A DNA stretch of 32,396 bases from Rhizobiaceae bacterium (GCA_017644105.1 JAEPMD010000037.1:1-32396); one strand, 5' to 3'. Positions 17,066-25,899 are shown, counted from the stretch's first letter. Made by a program: numbers and translations. The notes: generated by a model from the letters alone, not told the origin.

Positions 17066-17083
17066 CTATTGACAAGAAATCGA

Positions 17084-17995
17084 TTAGTTAGATTTCAATT
17101 TACGAGCTTCGATGATCACTTCATAAGCATCATGTGTGATTGGCATGAAGCCTTTTGTTTCACCAGAAGCAACGCCATATGCACAATCTGGGTCAAGTGA
17201 TTTCAATGACGCCATAAGACCTGTCATTTTTACTTTAACGTCAGCAGGAAGCGCTTTACGAAGAACGATTGGACCTTCTGGGATTGTTTTTGACTGCCAG
17301 ATTTTGACCATGTCGTTCATGTCAACAAGACCCGCGTCCACGGCTTTGCGAAGTGCGCCTGAATTGTAGCCATCTTCCCATTCGCCAAGACCGTCAGCCC
17401 AAGTCACACCGCCTTCGATTTCACCGTTTGCAACAGCAACGATTGTCTGCTCATGACCACCTGTGAATTTAACTTCACCGAAGTAATCGCCGGATTCCAT
17501 TGTAGCATTGATCTGCTGTGGGATCTCAATTGAAGGGATTAGGTAACCAGATGTTGAGTTTGGATCACCAAAACCAAATGTTTTGCCTTTAAGATCTTCA
17601 AGTGACGTTACACCTGAATCTTTACGTGCAAAACCAACTGAATAGTAACCGAAGCCACCATCAACGTTGACTTTAACAAGTACCGGCTCAACAGCTTCTG
17701 GGTCAGACAAATATGTTTTTGCATAACCAGATGCACCCAACCAAGCCATGTCGATTGTGCCACCAAGTAGGCCTTGGATCACACCAGCGTAATCAGCAGG
17801 CGCGAACAATTTTGTTTCAACGCCAAGCAGATCAGTCGTTTTGTCTGCAAGACACTGATATGAGTTCATGCGGTCTTGTGCGTTTTCACCACCCAAAATA
17901 CCAATGCGGAATTCTGAGATTTTTTCCATGCTGTCAGCTGCTGCAGCACCGGTCATCAATGTTGTAGCCAAAAGGGCTAGGGCTAGTTTTTTCAT
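17084..17995 (-). CDS. phnD: Phosphonate-binding protein PhnD
   Basis: A 303-residue periplasmic binding protein with the signal peptide MKKLALALLATTLMTGAAAA. The frame extends 72 codons further upstream, but the start at 17995 gives the signal peptide and the normal family length. Sequences such as FRIGILGGENAQDRM and DMAWLGASGYAKTY match PhnD, including the stretch lining the phosphonate pocket. It delivers phosphonates to PhnE1-PhnE2-PhnC. Hairpins with T-runs lie on both sides of the gene. Confidence 0.94.
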   Translation of the reverse strand: MKKLALALLATTLMTGAAAADSMEKISEFRIGILGGENAQDRMNSYQCLADKTTDLLGVETKLFAPADYAGVIQGLLGGTIDMAWLGASGYAKTYLSDPEAVEPVLVKVNVDGGFGYYSVGFARKDSGVTSLEDLKGKTFGFGDPNSTSGYLIPSIEIPQQINATMESGDYFGEVKFTGGHEQTIVAVANGEIEGGVTWADGLGEWEDGYNSGALRKAVDAGLVDMNDMVKIWQSKTIPEGPIVLRKALPADVKVKMTGLMASLKSLDPDCAYGVASGETKGFMPITHDAYEVIIEARKLKSN

Positions 17996-18020
17996 GTTTC
18001 CATTTCTCCATTTGGACATA

Positions 18021-18044
18021 AAAAAGCCCCGTAATCTCGGGGCT
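18021..18044 (-). terminator. Attenuator-like hairpin between phnC and phnD
   Basis: On the minus strand the stem AGCCCCG pairs with CGGGGCT around a 6-base loop (18025-18044). It is followed at once by five T (18025-18021). It sits between phnC and the phnD start, 26 bases before the latter, in what otherwise looks like one operon. Confidence 0.65.
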
Positions 18045-18053
18045 GGTATAACA

Positions 18054-18869
18054 TCAAGCAAGCTCGTCGAGCTTGTGATTGGTGTTAGCAAGGCTTTCAA
18101 CGCTGGTTGAAGTTGCTGATTCTGAAAAGCTCTCATCGGCGCCATAGATTTCACGCGCGGCATCAATTGTGAGCTCTGCGCCTGTGCCATCAAATACGAT
18201 GTTGCCGTCACGCATGCCGATCACGCGGTCACAATATTTGCGCGCTGTATCAAGTGTATGAAGGTTACAAATCACCAAACGGCCATCTTCTTCATGGATG
18301 CGACGAAGGCTATCCATAACGATCTGCGCATTCATTGGATCAAGCGAAGCAATGGGCTCATCGGCGAGAATGATCTGCGGGTCCTGCATCATAGCGCGCG
18401 CAATGGCGACTCGTTGTTGTTGTCCGCCAGACAAAGCCTCCGCACGTTTCATCGCATGTTCTTCGATGCCAAGACGTTCAAGAAGATCAATTGCCGTGTA
18501 AACATCTTCTTTTGGAAAGAGATTAAACATGGTGGCCAGCGTATTTTGCCTATTCAACGTTCCATGCAAAACGTTGGAGACCACATCAAGGCGGGGCACC
18601 AAATTGAATTGCTGGAAGATCATGGCGCAATCAGATTGCCATTTTCGTTTTGCTGCGCCCTCAAGCTTTGTAATGTCGCGACCATTAAAAACGATCGATC
18701 CATCTGTTGGGTCTGCGAGGCGATTAAGCATTCTTAAAACGGTCGACTTGCCTGCGCCGGAACGACCCACAATTCCGATGAACTGATCTTTTTCGACTGT
18801 GAATTTAATTTTGTTGACTGCAGTTGCAGCGCCAAATTTCTTGGTTAAATTTCGAATTTCAAGCAGCAT
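18054..18869 (-). CDS. phnC: Phosphonate ABC transporter ATP-binding protein PhnC
   Basis: A 271-residue ATPase. Walker [10 protein letters not shown] is at 35-43, signature [13 protein letters not shown], Walker [13 protein letters not shown]. The [14 protein letters not shown] context is PhnC-like. It opens the phnC-D-E1-E2-SDR-transferase operon. Its Shine-Dalgarno GGAGG (18882-18878) lies 8 bases before the ATG and is partly inside a hairpin. PHO-box-like repeats lie just upstream. Confidence 0.94.
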   Translation of the reverse strand: MLLEIRNLTKKFGAATAVNKIKFTVEKDQFIGIVGRSGAGKSTVLRMLNRLADPTDGSIVFNGRDITKLEGAAKRKWQSDCAMIFQQFNLVPRLDVVSNVLHGTLNRQNTLATMFNLFPKEDVYTAIDLLERLGIEEHAMKRAEALSGGQQQRVAIARAMMQDPQIILADEPIASLDPMNAQIVMDSLRRIHEEDGRLVICNLHTLDTARKYCDRVIGMRDGNIVFDGTGAELTIDAAREIYGADESFSESATSTSVESLANTNHKLDELA

Positions 18870-18874
18870 GAAAA

Positions 18875-18898
18875 TTGCCTCCGTCTCGGTTGAGGCAA
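18875..18898 (-). promoter_or_regulatory. Hairpin that covers the phnC ribosome binding site
   Basis: On the minus strand TTGCCTC (18898-18892) pairs with GAGGCAA (18881-18875) around a 10-base loop. The second arm contains most of the GGAGG Shine-Dalgarno of phnC. Folding would hide it, giving a possible translational control step. The complementarity is visible; the regulation is inferred. Confidence 0.4.
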
Positions 18899-18913
18899 AC
18901 CTATTGACTGCTT

Positions 18914-18953
18914 TTTTCAGTTTAATGACGGAAATAAAAAAGTTTTGTGACAG
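18914..18953 (-). promoter_or_regulatory. PHO-box-like direct repeat array upstream of phnC
   Basis: On the minus strand CTGTCAC, CTTTTTT, CCGTCAT and CTGAAAA follow each other with 4-base spacers, an exact 11-base period. The first and third match CTGTCAT in 6 of 7 positions; the others match in 4 of 7. The array ends 44 bases before the phnC ATG, a suitable place for PhoB activation. Confidence 0.45.
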
Positions 18954-18969
18954 TGAAAAACCATGGACA

Positions 18970-19020
18970 GTGAGAACAGTGATTCACCGACTAAACACGG
19001 ATTTGGAACACTGTTCTCAC
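18970..19020. repeat. 12-base perfect inverted repeat upstream of phnC
   Basis: GTGAGAACAGTG (18970-18981) and CACTGTTCTCAC (19009-19020) are exact reverse complements separated by 27 bases. The spacing is wide for a simple operator and no T-run follows the stem directly on the minus strand. It could be a pair of operator half-sites that loop, or a stem in the tail of the upstream operon's transcript. Confidence 0.45.
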
Positions 19021-19181
19021 ATCCAATTAATCTCTAAACATATGGAATATATAGCTTTTTAATAGAAACATAGTTTCACTACACAAATCAAAAATTTGTT
19101 GATGACAAATTCCATGTGACCTTTGTGGAAAACTTATCGATGGGGGTTATTACGGCTTCTGTGACGGTTTTTTAACAAAAA

Positions 19182-19199
19182 CTGTCACAGTTATGTCAC
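19182..19199 (+). promoter_or_regulatory. PHO-box-like site facing away from phnC
   Basis: CTGTCAC, AGTT, ATGTCAC on the plus strand is the best PHO-box-like match in the window. It points into the 3' end of the minus-strand permease gene at 19240, where I find no plus-strand gene. On the opposite strand a weaker match CCGTCAC-N4-GCCGTAA lies at 19150-19167. Confidence 0.45.
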
Positions 19200-19239
19200 A
19201 CAACGGGGTACGGTTTTTGCCTTTAGCAAGGAATAATTA

Positions 19240-20094
19240 TTAGTCAGACTTGCGCTGAAGGAGAAGCGACATCAATCCCAAAATCGCTGACGCAACCATT
19301 AGCAATAAAGAGACCGCGTTTAGCACCGGTGTCGAGCCGAGCTTAAGACGATCGAACATGGTGATGGTTAGTGGCGCGTCGGAACCGACCAGCATCAATG
19401 TGGTATTGAAGTTCTCAAAACTCATCAACACAGCAACCACCCCTGCCCCGATCATCGCTGGATATAAAAATGGCAATGTGATGGAGCGTATGGCACCAAA
19501 TTTGGTCGCACCCAGATTTAGCGCTGCCTCCTCCAAACTAAGATCAAATTTCTGTAACCGAGCCGAAATCACCAGAGTTGCAAATGTCGTTATGAATGAG
19601 AACTGACCCAATATAACGAGTATCAGACCCGGTCTTAAATTATCAAACCACAGCCCGGTGGCGTTTTCCAAAAAGTTGGCGATGTTTGATGTAAACACTA
19701 AAATGCTGATGCCCAAGATAATGCCAGGAATGATCAATGGCAGCAACATGACGATATAAAGCAGCGACTTGCCTCTGAATTCATATCGCGTGAACAGGAA
19801 CGCATTACAAGTGCCGACAAAGACGGATAATAGCGCTACCCAGAACGCCACAAAGGCGGATGTGCCAATTGAACGGATGATCGAACGCTCATTAAAGACA
19901 CCAATTGACGGCGATTCCGTTCCGAAGAACCATTTTAGCGTAAATCCATCCCAAGGCAGTGACGGGAATTGGCTGTCGTTAAAAGCAAAGACGCAAACGA
20001 CCGCTAGCGGCAGCGCTAGATAGATGAAGAACAAAATGACATAGGCACGATAGGACCATGTAAAAAACGGGCTTTGTTTAATACCAGTAATCAT
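19240..20094 (-). CDS. ABC transporter permease, PotC type
   Basis: A 284-residue membrane permease of the spermidine/putrescine family, second of the pair. About six hydrophobic segments are visible, and the EAA-type coupling loop reads EEAALNLGATKFGAIRSITLP. It ends the catabolic operon and starts one base after the upstream permease stops. It pairs with that protein and the ATPase at 20961-22070. The substrate is unknown; family members carry polyamines or related amines. Confidence 0.9.
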   Translation of the reverse strand: MITGIKQSPFFTWSYRAYVILFFIYLALPLAVVCVFAFNDSQFPSLPWDGFTLKWFFGTESPSIGVFNERSIIRSIGTSAFVAFWVALLSVFVGTCNAFLFTRYEFRGKSLLYIVMLLPLIIPGIILGISILVFTSNIANFLENATGLWFDNLRPGLILVILGQFSFITTFATLVISARLQKFDLSLEEAALNLGATKFGAIRSITLPFLYPAMIGAGVVAVLMSFENFNTTLMLVGSDAPLTITMFDRLKLGSTPVLNAVSLLLMVASAILGLMSLLLQRKSD

Positions 20095-20095
20095 A

Positions 20096-20959
20096 TCAGC
20101 GCCCCATCGTTTCTGTTAGCGATTGACGCGAAAGTTTAAGCCCAACGAAGACAATCAAGGACGATAGCCCGAGCAATAGGAACCCGAATGCAGACCCAAG
20201 CTCCCAGTTAAAACGGGTGATAAACTGACTATAAATCAGACCTGTGAACCATAGACTGTCTTTGCCGCCCAAAAGGATTGGGGTTAAGTAATTGCCCAAA
20301 GACAGCATGAAGACTACAATGCAACCTGACACGATACCCGGCATGGCATGTGGGATGATGATTTCGCGCAAGATCGTATAGCCGTTACCACCCAAATCGT
20401 AGCCGGCTTCAATCAAGCTATCATCAAGGCTATCGAGCGTTGTGACCAAGGGCACCACCATGAACAACATGGAGGTATATACCAGACCCGTCATGATCGC
20501 AGCATCATTGTAGAGGAATTCGATGGGACCATCGACGAGCCCGATATATTGCAGAAAGTTTGAAACCACGCCTGTCTCGCGCAACAGGATCATCCAGCCA
20601 AAGGTGCGGACCAATTCGCTGACCCAAAATGGGATGAGACACATTAAAAACAATGTGGTTTTGGTGCGACCTTTGGTGAGTTTTGCGATGTAATAGGCGA
20701 CTGGAAAGCCGATCAACAGGGTCAAAAACGTCGCTGCGATCGACATATACGCGGTCCGTGCAAATGTGTTCCAATAGAGCGGTTCGTTGAAAAACACAGC
20801 ATAATTGCCAAAACCGGTCTCATATTGCCGAACGCCGACTTTTTCACTGATTGAGACAAAGAACATGCCGACATGCGGCAAAATAATCAGTGTCATCAAC
20901 CACAATAAAAGCGGTGATAGAAGCAGAAAGAAACCGAGTTTTGATTTATCTGATGTCAT
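20096..20959 (-). CDS. ABC transporter permease, PotB type
   Basis: A 287-residue permease, the first of the pair. The coupling loop is DSLIEAGYDLGGNGYTILREIIIP. An N-terminal membrane segment (LGFFLLLSPLLLWLMTLIILP) is followed by the permease domain. It starts one base after the ATPase gene ends, showing tight operon organisation. Confidence 0.9.
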   Translation of the reverse strand: MTSDKSKLGFFLLLSPLLLWLMTLIILPHVGMFFVSISEKVGVRQYETGFGNYAVFFNEPLYWNTFARTAYMSIAATFLTLLIGFPVAYYIAKLTKGRTKTTLFLMCLIPFWVSELVRTFGWMILLRETGVVSNFLQYIGLVDGPIEFLYNDAAIMTGLVYTSMLFMVVPLVTTLDSLDDSLIEAGYDLGGNGYTILREIIIPHAMPGIVSGCIVVFMLSLGNYLTPILLGGKDSLWFTGLIYSQFITRFNWELGSAFGFLLLGLSSLIVFVGLKLSRQSLTETMGR

Positions 20960-20960
20960 C

Positions 20961-22070
20961 TCAACTCACTTTGTCCGCCAAGTAACATCTTGTTTGTTCA
21001 GCTTCCCAACCAAAATAGACATTGTCGCCTTTGGTAAGATCGCGAAACTCGCCAGTTTGCGGCATGGTGATGTTGATCTGGGCACCATTGGAATTATCTC
21101 TCAACAGCAATTGACTATTGGCACCGTTGAAAAGGATGCTCTCAATTTCACCAGAGTGACCATTATCCATACCTTTGATATCGGCTTGTTTCCGGGAAAT
21201 TTTAATCGCTTCGGGACGCACGAAGACTTGGGCACGATCTCCCTCATTTAATCCACCAACGGCATCAAGACCTGAAAGCTCGACGCCATCACCTGTGACC
21301 AATTTAAGTGCGTCGCCATTTTTCGCAGTCACTTTGGCGTCATATTTATTCGCTTCACCCACAAAGCCGGCAACAAAAGCGGTTTTGGGTTGGTAATAAA
21401 GCTCGCGCGCAGTGCCGATTTGTTCAAACACACCATGGTTCATCACTGCGATCTGATCGCTCATTACAAGCGCTTCTGATTGATCGTGGGTGATGTAAAC
21501 AAAGGTGGTGTTAAATTCAGCCTGCAGTTTCTTAAGCTCAATTTTCATATGCTCGCGCAGCTTGAGATCAAGCGCACCAAGCGGTTCATCGAGCAATAAT
21601 ACATCCGGTTCGAGCACCATGCAGCGCGCGATCGCAACGCGTTGTTTTTGCCCGCCGGAGAGTTGGTTGATGGAACGATTGCCGACACCAGGTAGTCCAA
21701 CACGCTCTAAAACTGTCTCAACGCGTTTTTCGATCTCGCGTTTATCAACGCCGCGTTGGCGCAATCCAAAGCCCACATTGGCGGCGATATTCATCATGGG
21801 AAACAGAGCTAAATGCTGAAACACCATGGATACTGGACGTTTATTGGGCGGCACATCCAAGACGGATTTGTTCTTGATTAACAGATCACCGCTGCTTGGC
21901 TCTTGAAAGCCAGCGATCATCCGCAGCAATGTGGTCTTACCACAACCAGACGGTCCTAAAATTGAAAAAAACGTGCCTTTGGGCACGCTAAAACTCACGT
22001 CTTTGACAGCTTGGAAATCAAGAAAACTTTTTGAAAGTTCCCTACATTCGAGATCGGCAATTTCGGACAT
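20961..22070 (-). CDS. ABC transporter ATP-binding protein, PotA type
   Basis: A 369-residue ATPase. Walker A GPSGCGKTT is at 39-47, signature LSGGQKQRVAIAR, Walker B VLLLDEPLGALD, and the switch histidine is in VYITHDQSEA. The C-terminal 130 residues form the TOBE regulatory domain typical of PotA-like importers (VFVRPEAIKISR). It powers the two downstream permeases and is fed by the binding protein upstream. Confidence 0.92.
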   Translation of the reverse strand: MSEIADLECRELSKSFLDFQAVKDVSFSVPKGTFFSILGPSGCGKTTLLRMIAGFQEPSSGDLLIKNKSVLDVPPNKRPVSMVFQHLALFPMMNIAANVGFGLRQRGVDKREIEKRVETVLERVGLPGVGNRSINQLSGGQKQRVAIARCMVLEPDVLLLDEPLGALDLKLREHMKIELKKLQAEFNTTFVYITHDQSEALVMSDQIAVMNHGVFEQIGTARELYYQPKTAFVAGFVGEANKYDAKVTAKNGDALKLVTGDGVELSGLDAVGGLNEGDRAQVFVRPEAIKISRKQADIKGMDNGHSGEIESILFNGANSQLLLRDNSNGAQINITMPQTGEFRDLTKGDNVYFGWEAEQTRCYLADKVS

Positions 22071-22100
22071 CTAACACTCTTATCTCATATGTAGTTAAAC

Positions 22101-22124
22101 GGAGGACGCCGTTCAGCGTCCCCC
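22101..22124 (-). repeat. Intercistronic hairpin after the PotF-like binding-protein gene
   Basis: GGACGC (22104-22109) pairs with GCGTCC (22116-22121) around a 6-base loop, with two extra G-C pairs beyond a mismatch. No T-run follows, so it is more likely an mRNA stability element protecting the binding-protein message than a terminator. Confidence 0.5.
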
Positions 22125-22140
22125 AAGTATATTTCGCGAG

Positions 22141-23202
22141 TTACTGCGCAGCGTTGACGCGATCAAGCACAGCACCTTCGAGTGCTTCAAGACCTGCAGG
22201 CACGGCAGGATACCACTTGATATTGTCGACAGCTTCTTGCGGGAAGCTTGTTTGGTAACGCGCTTTAAGCGCATCATCAACGCCAGCATCACCACCTTTA
22301 GAGGCTGTGAAGTTTCCAGCTTCTGATGTGATCATTGCAGCGATTTCCGGCTGCATCACAAAGTTGATCCATGCATAAGCTGCTTCATCGGCGCGACCAC
22401 GTGATGGCAATGCAAATGTATCAATCCAACCAAGCGCACCCGATGCAGGCGCTACGAAGTTGATATCTGCATTATCAGCATTAAGCTGCCAGCCGCCTGT
22501 GTCCCAAGCCATGGAAGCAATCACCTCACCCGAACGGAGAAGGTTTTTGATCTCATCGCCACCATCCCAATAGGTTTTCACATTGGCCTTACATTCAATC
22601 AGCTTGGCTTCAACTTTGTCCAAGATGCCCTGATATGCATCCGCATCACCGTAAGCAGCAAATGGATCCATGCCCATGGCGAAAGCAAAACCAATCAATG
22701 TTGGACGCTTTAGACGATAAGACACTTTGCCAGCAACATCGGCGTTACAAAGGTCTGTATAGTCTTTCACGGAGCCAGCCATTTTGGTGTTCACAACCAA
22801 GCCGCTCGTGCCCCAGACGTGCGGAACCGCAAAGACTTTGCCATCCATCATTGTGTTGCCCTTTGTGGCTTCCAGCATGGAATCAATGAAAAGGCTTGTG
22901 TCGATTTTTGACAAGTCCAATGGCTTATAGATACCAAACTCTTCTTGCGCACCGGCGATACGGTCTTGGCTTGGCTGAATAAGGTCGAAACCACCACCAT
23001 TGGTCGCACGCAATTTTGCAACCATTTCTTCGTTGTTTGATTTTGTGACTTCAACTTTGTGGCCTGTTTCGGCTTCAAATTTTTCAATCACAGCCTCTGG
23101 CGCATAACCACCCCAGGTTAGCAGTCTGAGAGTTTCTGCATTTGCAGCAGTTGCTGACATCGCAAAAATTGCGAGTGCTGAGCAAGTATATTTAAAATTC
23201 AT
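22141..23202 (-). CDS. Extracellular solute-binding protein, PotD/PotF type
   Basis: A 353-residue periplasmic protein with signal peptide MNFKYTCSALAIFAMSATAANA. The mature start LRLLTWGGYAPEAVIEKF is typical of polyamine-type binding proteins. Candidate ligand contacts are the tryptophan-rich MAWDTGGWQ and the aspartate in GWIDTFALP, at places where PotF-like proteins hold amine groups. The open frame goes 49 codons further upstream, but the ATG at 23202 is preceded by GGGAG and begins the signal peptide. A 174-base gap to the upstream dehydrogenase gene suggests an extra promoter. Confidence 0.9.
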   Translation of the reverse strand: MNFKYTCSALAIFAMSATAANAETLRLLTWGGYAPEAVIEKFEAETGHKVEVTKSNNEEMVAKLRATNGGGFDLIQPSQDRIAGAQEEFGIYKPLDLSKIDTSLFIDSMLEATKGNTMMDGKVFAVPHVWGTSGLVVNTKMAGSVKDYTDLCNADVAGKVSYRLKRPTLIGFAFAMGMDPFAAYGDADAYQGILDKVEAKLIECKANVKTYWDGGDEIKNLLRSGEVIASMAWDTGGWQLNADNADINFVAPASGALGWIDTFALPSRGRADEAAYAWINFVMQPEIAAMITSEAGNFTASKGGDAGVDDALKARYQTSFPQEAVDNIKWYPAVPAGLEALEGAVLDRVNAAQ

Positions 23203-23294
23203 GTTGTTTTCTCCCTGGAAGTTGATCCGTTGACATTGAACGACATACCCATAGGAACGTTTCATGACAGGTATACGACAAATCGACGTTGTTC

Positions 23295-23341
23295 TTGTAT
23301 AAAAATTTACACACTCAAGAAACATGTAGGATATTATACAA
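23295..23341. promoter_or_regulatory. Inverted repeat in the gap before the binding-protein gene
   Basis: TTGTATAA (23295-23302) and TTATACAA (23334-23341) are exact reverse complements. A TTGACA hexamer on the minus strand (23349-23344) abuts the outer arm. The same TTGTA/TACAA half-sites appear in the rpiR intergenic region, so one regulator could act at both places. I find no convincing -10 box at the usual distance. Confidence 0.35.
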
Positions 23342-23376
23342 ATTGTCAAACCGTAAAATCACGGGTTAAATCTGCA

Positions 23377-24522
23377 TTAAATACAGGCGAGAATCAGCTC
23401 TTTTGTGTTTTTTTCCGTCATTTCGATCGGATTTCCACCCGTACTTGGATCGGCGAGCGCATCTTTAACCAAACGATCAATGTCCGGATCTTTAACCCCA
23501 AGCTCAGTCAGCGTCTTGGGAACACCCATAGATGCATTCAACGCGTCGACATAGGCGCAGAAGCCGTCAAACCCACCTTCAATCCCCAAATAGGCTGACG
23601 CGCGCTCAAAACGGCCTTCAATGGCAGATTTATTAAATTGCAGCACCGCTGGCATACATACCGCATTGGTTGTGCCATGATGCGTGTGGTAAATCGCGCC
23701 TATTGGATGGCTAATGGCATGTATTGCGCCAAGACCTTTTTGAAACGCAGTTGCACCCATCGCGGCGGCGCTCATTAAATGCGCGCGCGCTTCAATGTCA
23801 GTACCGTCGGCATAGGCGCGCGGTAGATATTCCTTCACCAAGCGCATGCCTTCAAGCGCAATGCCCTGGCTCATGGGATGATAATGCGGGCTCGAAAAGG
23901 CTTCGACACAATGAGCGAAAGCATCTAATCCTGTTCCTGCTGTGATGAATTTCGGCATACCAATAGTCAACTCCGGATCGCAGATCACCACTGCCGGCAA
24001 CATCTTCGGATGGAAGATGATCTTCTTCTCGCTTGTCGTCGAGTTGGTGATCACGCTGGCGCGCCCAACCTCTGACCCCGTGCCTGCTGTCGTTGGAACT
24101 GCAATGATCGGCGCAATCGCGTCGGCATCTGCGCGGGTCCACCAATCACCAATATCTTCAAAGTCCCACAAAGGACGCGTTTGACCCGCCATAAATGCGA
24201 TAACCTTGCCCAAATCGAGGCCCGAACCGCCACCAAACGCGATGACGCCATCAAATCCACCCTCACGGTAGAACTTTACGCCCTCTTCTGCGTTCTTATC
24301 CGTCGGATTGGGATCAACCTCGCTAAATACACCACGACCGAGGCCCGCAGCTTCTAGGAGATCAAGCGTTTTTGTCGTAATCTCCATGCTGGTTAGACCT
24401 TTGTCGGTCACCAATAAGGGCTTTGTGATGCCTGAGGATTTGCACGCATCGGCGATTTCATCAATGCGCCCTGCGCCAAACTTAACTGATGTGGGATAAG
24501 ACCAGTTTCCGACTAATTCCAT
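23377..24522 (-). CDS. Iron-containing (group III) alcohol dehydrogenase
   Basis: A 381-residue NAD-dependent dehydrogenase. The cofactor motif AFGGGSGLDLGK starts near residue 95. The metal ligands match the family: Asp200 and His204 in GLDAFAH, His268 in AIHAISHP and His282 in HTHHG. It oxidises alcohols to aldehydes. It sits 3 bases after the aldehyde dehydrogenase gene, so an alcohol-to-acid sequence is likely. With the upstream glutamine-synthetase-like ligase, the natural substrate may be a gamma-glutamyl amino alcohol. Confidence 0.92.
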   Translation of the reverse strand: MELVGNWSYPTSVKFGAGRIDEIADACKSSGITKPLLVTDKGLTSMEITTKTLDLLEAAGLGRGVFSEVDPNPTDKNAEEGVKFYREGGFDGVIAFGGGSGLDLGKVIAFMAGQTRPLWDFEDIGDWWTRADADAIAPIIAVPTTAGTGSEVGRASVITNSTTSEKKIIFHPKMLPAVVICDPELTIGMPKFITAGTGLDAFAHCVEAFSSPHYHPMSQGIALEGMRLVKEYLPRAYADGTDIEARAHLMSAAAMGATAFQKGLGAIHAISHPIGAIYHTHHGTTNAVCMPAVLQFNKSAIEGRFERASAYLGIEGGFDGFCAYVDALNASMGVPKTLTELGVKDPDIDRLVKDALADPSTGGNPIEMTEKNTKELILACI

Positions 24523-24525
24523 GAT

Positions 24526-25899
24526 CTAGGCTTTCTTTAAATGATAGGATTTTGGACGTGTGAGATTGTGATAACCAATGACAGATAACCCGCCACCACG
24601 GCCTGTGTCTTTGCAACCCGTCCAGCACAATGCGGGATCCAAATAATCACAGCGGTTCATGAAGATTGTACCAGTTTCTATGGCGTTGCCGATCTTTTCA
24701 GCGCGGTCAATGTCGTTGGTCCATAAGGATGCTGTGAGACCGAATTCGCTGTCATTCATCAGCTCAATCGCCTCGGCATCATCTTTAACTTTCATAATGC
24801 CAACAATGGGACCGAAGCTCTCCTCGCGCATCACACGCATGGTGTGGTCGACATTGGTCAGGATTTGCGGGGTCAGATATGCGCCACCGTCATCTTCGTC
24901 GAATGTTTCGATATGCGCGACAGCACCTTGTGCGACCGCTTCCGAAATCTGTTCCCGAACCTCCCGCGCAAATCGCTTATTGGCCATTGGACCAAGTGTT
25001 GTGGCTTCATCAAGGGGATTACCAAGCTTATAAGCCTTAACGATCGCGACCGCCTTTTCAACAAAAGCGTCATAAAAGCTTTCCTGGACGTAAATGCGCT
25101 CAATTCCGCAACAACATTGACCGGAGTTAAACATCGCGCCATCAATCAATGTTTCAACGGCTGCATCAAGATCGGCATCATCCATCACATATCCTGGATC
25201 CTTGCCACCTAGCTCTAAACCAAGGCCTGAAAAAGTACCCGCTGCTGCAAGCTCCATGGCCTTACCACCGCCGACAGAACCCGTGAAATTCACAAAGCCA
25301 AAGCTTTTAACAGCAATGAGATCTGATGTTGTTTGATGATCCAAAAATGCGTTTTGAAATACATCCTTCGGAACGCCTGCTAAGTGAAATGCTTCGGCCA
25401 TCCGCTCGCCCACAAGCAGGGTTTGCGTTGAATGCTTTAAAACAACTGTATTACCTGCAATCAGAGCTGGTGCGACCGTATTAATCGCCGTCATATACGG
25501 ATAATTCCACGGGGCGATAACAAGAACAACACCATGCGCCTCACGGCGGATATATCTTTTAAACTGATCATCGTCGGAGACTTGGATATCGGCCAAAGCG
25601 TCTTTTGCAATGGACGCCATATAACTCGCGCGCTCATTAAAACCGCCAAATTCACCGCCATAGCGCACGGGTCGACCCATCTGCCAAGCAAGTTCGGGCA
25701 CGATCTCGTCATTCATATCACCGACCGCTGCAACCCCTGCCATGACGAGCTCAATTCGCTCATCCAAAGGACGCGCAGCCCATTCGAGCTGTGCTTGTTT
25801 GGCGCTTTCAACAAGTGCAAACGCATCGTCGGAAGATAAGGTTTCTCGCTCGGCATAGACTGAACCGTCTATGGGTGAAATACATTTTAAAACTGACAT
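24526..25899 (-). CDS. NAD(P)-dependent aldehyde dehydrogenase
   Basis: A 457-residue ALDH-superfamily enzyme. PWNYP holds the active-site Asn132, the cofactor loop is GSVGGGK (207-213), the general base is Glu229 in LELGGKDP and the nucleophile is Cys263 in SGQCCCGIER, a run of three cysteines. It oxidises an aldehyde to the acid, placed between the ligase and the alcohol dehydrogenase genes. The exact aldehyde cannot be read, though gamma-glutamyl-aminoaldehydes fit the neighbours. Confidence 0.92.
   Translation of the reverse strand: MSVLKCISPIDGSVYAERETLSSDDAFALVESAKQAQLEWAARPLDERIELVMAGVAAVGDMNDEIVPELAWQMGRPVRYGGEFGGFNERASYMASIAKDALADIQVSDDDQFKRYIRREAHGVVLVIAPWNYPYMTAINTVAPALIAGNTVVLKHSTQTLLVGERMAEAFHLAGVPKDVFQNAFLDHQTTSDLIAVKSFGFVNFTGSVGGGKAMELAAAGTFSGLGLELGGKDPGYVMDDADLDAAVETLIDGAMFNSGQCCCGIERIYVQESFYDAFVEKAVAIVKAYKLGNPLDEATTLGPMANKRFAREVREQISEAVAQGAVAHIETFDEDDGGAYLTPQILTNVDHTMRVMREESFGPIVGIMKVKDDAEAIELMNDSEFGLTASLWTNDIDRAEKIGNAIETGTIFMNRCDYLDPALCWTGCKDTGRGGGLSVIGYHNLTRPKSYHLKKA

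Larger units (their letters stand above)
18870..19239. other. 370-base promoter region of the phnC operon
   Basis: I see no gene here. The stretch is AT-rich and carries several signals listed separately: a hairpin over the phnC ribosome binding site, an 11-base-period PHO-box-like array, a 12-base inverted repeat, and a second PHO-box-like site facing the other way. It also follows the last gene of the catabolic operon, for which I see no classical terminator. Confidence 0.6.

Noticed and set aside
17996-18211. 72-codon extension of phnD
   Set aside because: It would run through the hairpin and into phnC and would bury the signal peptide.
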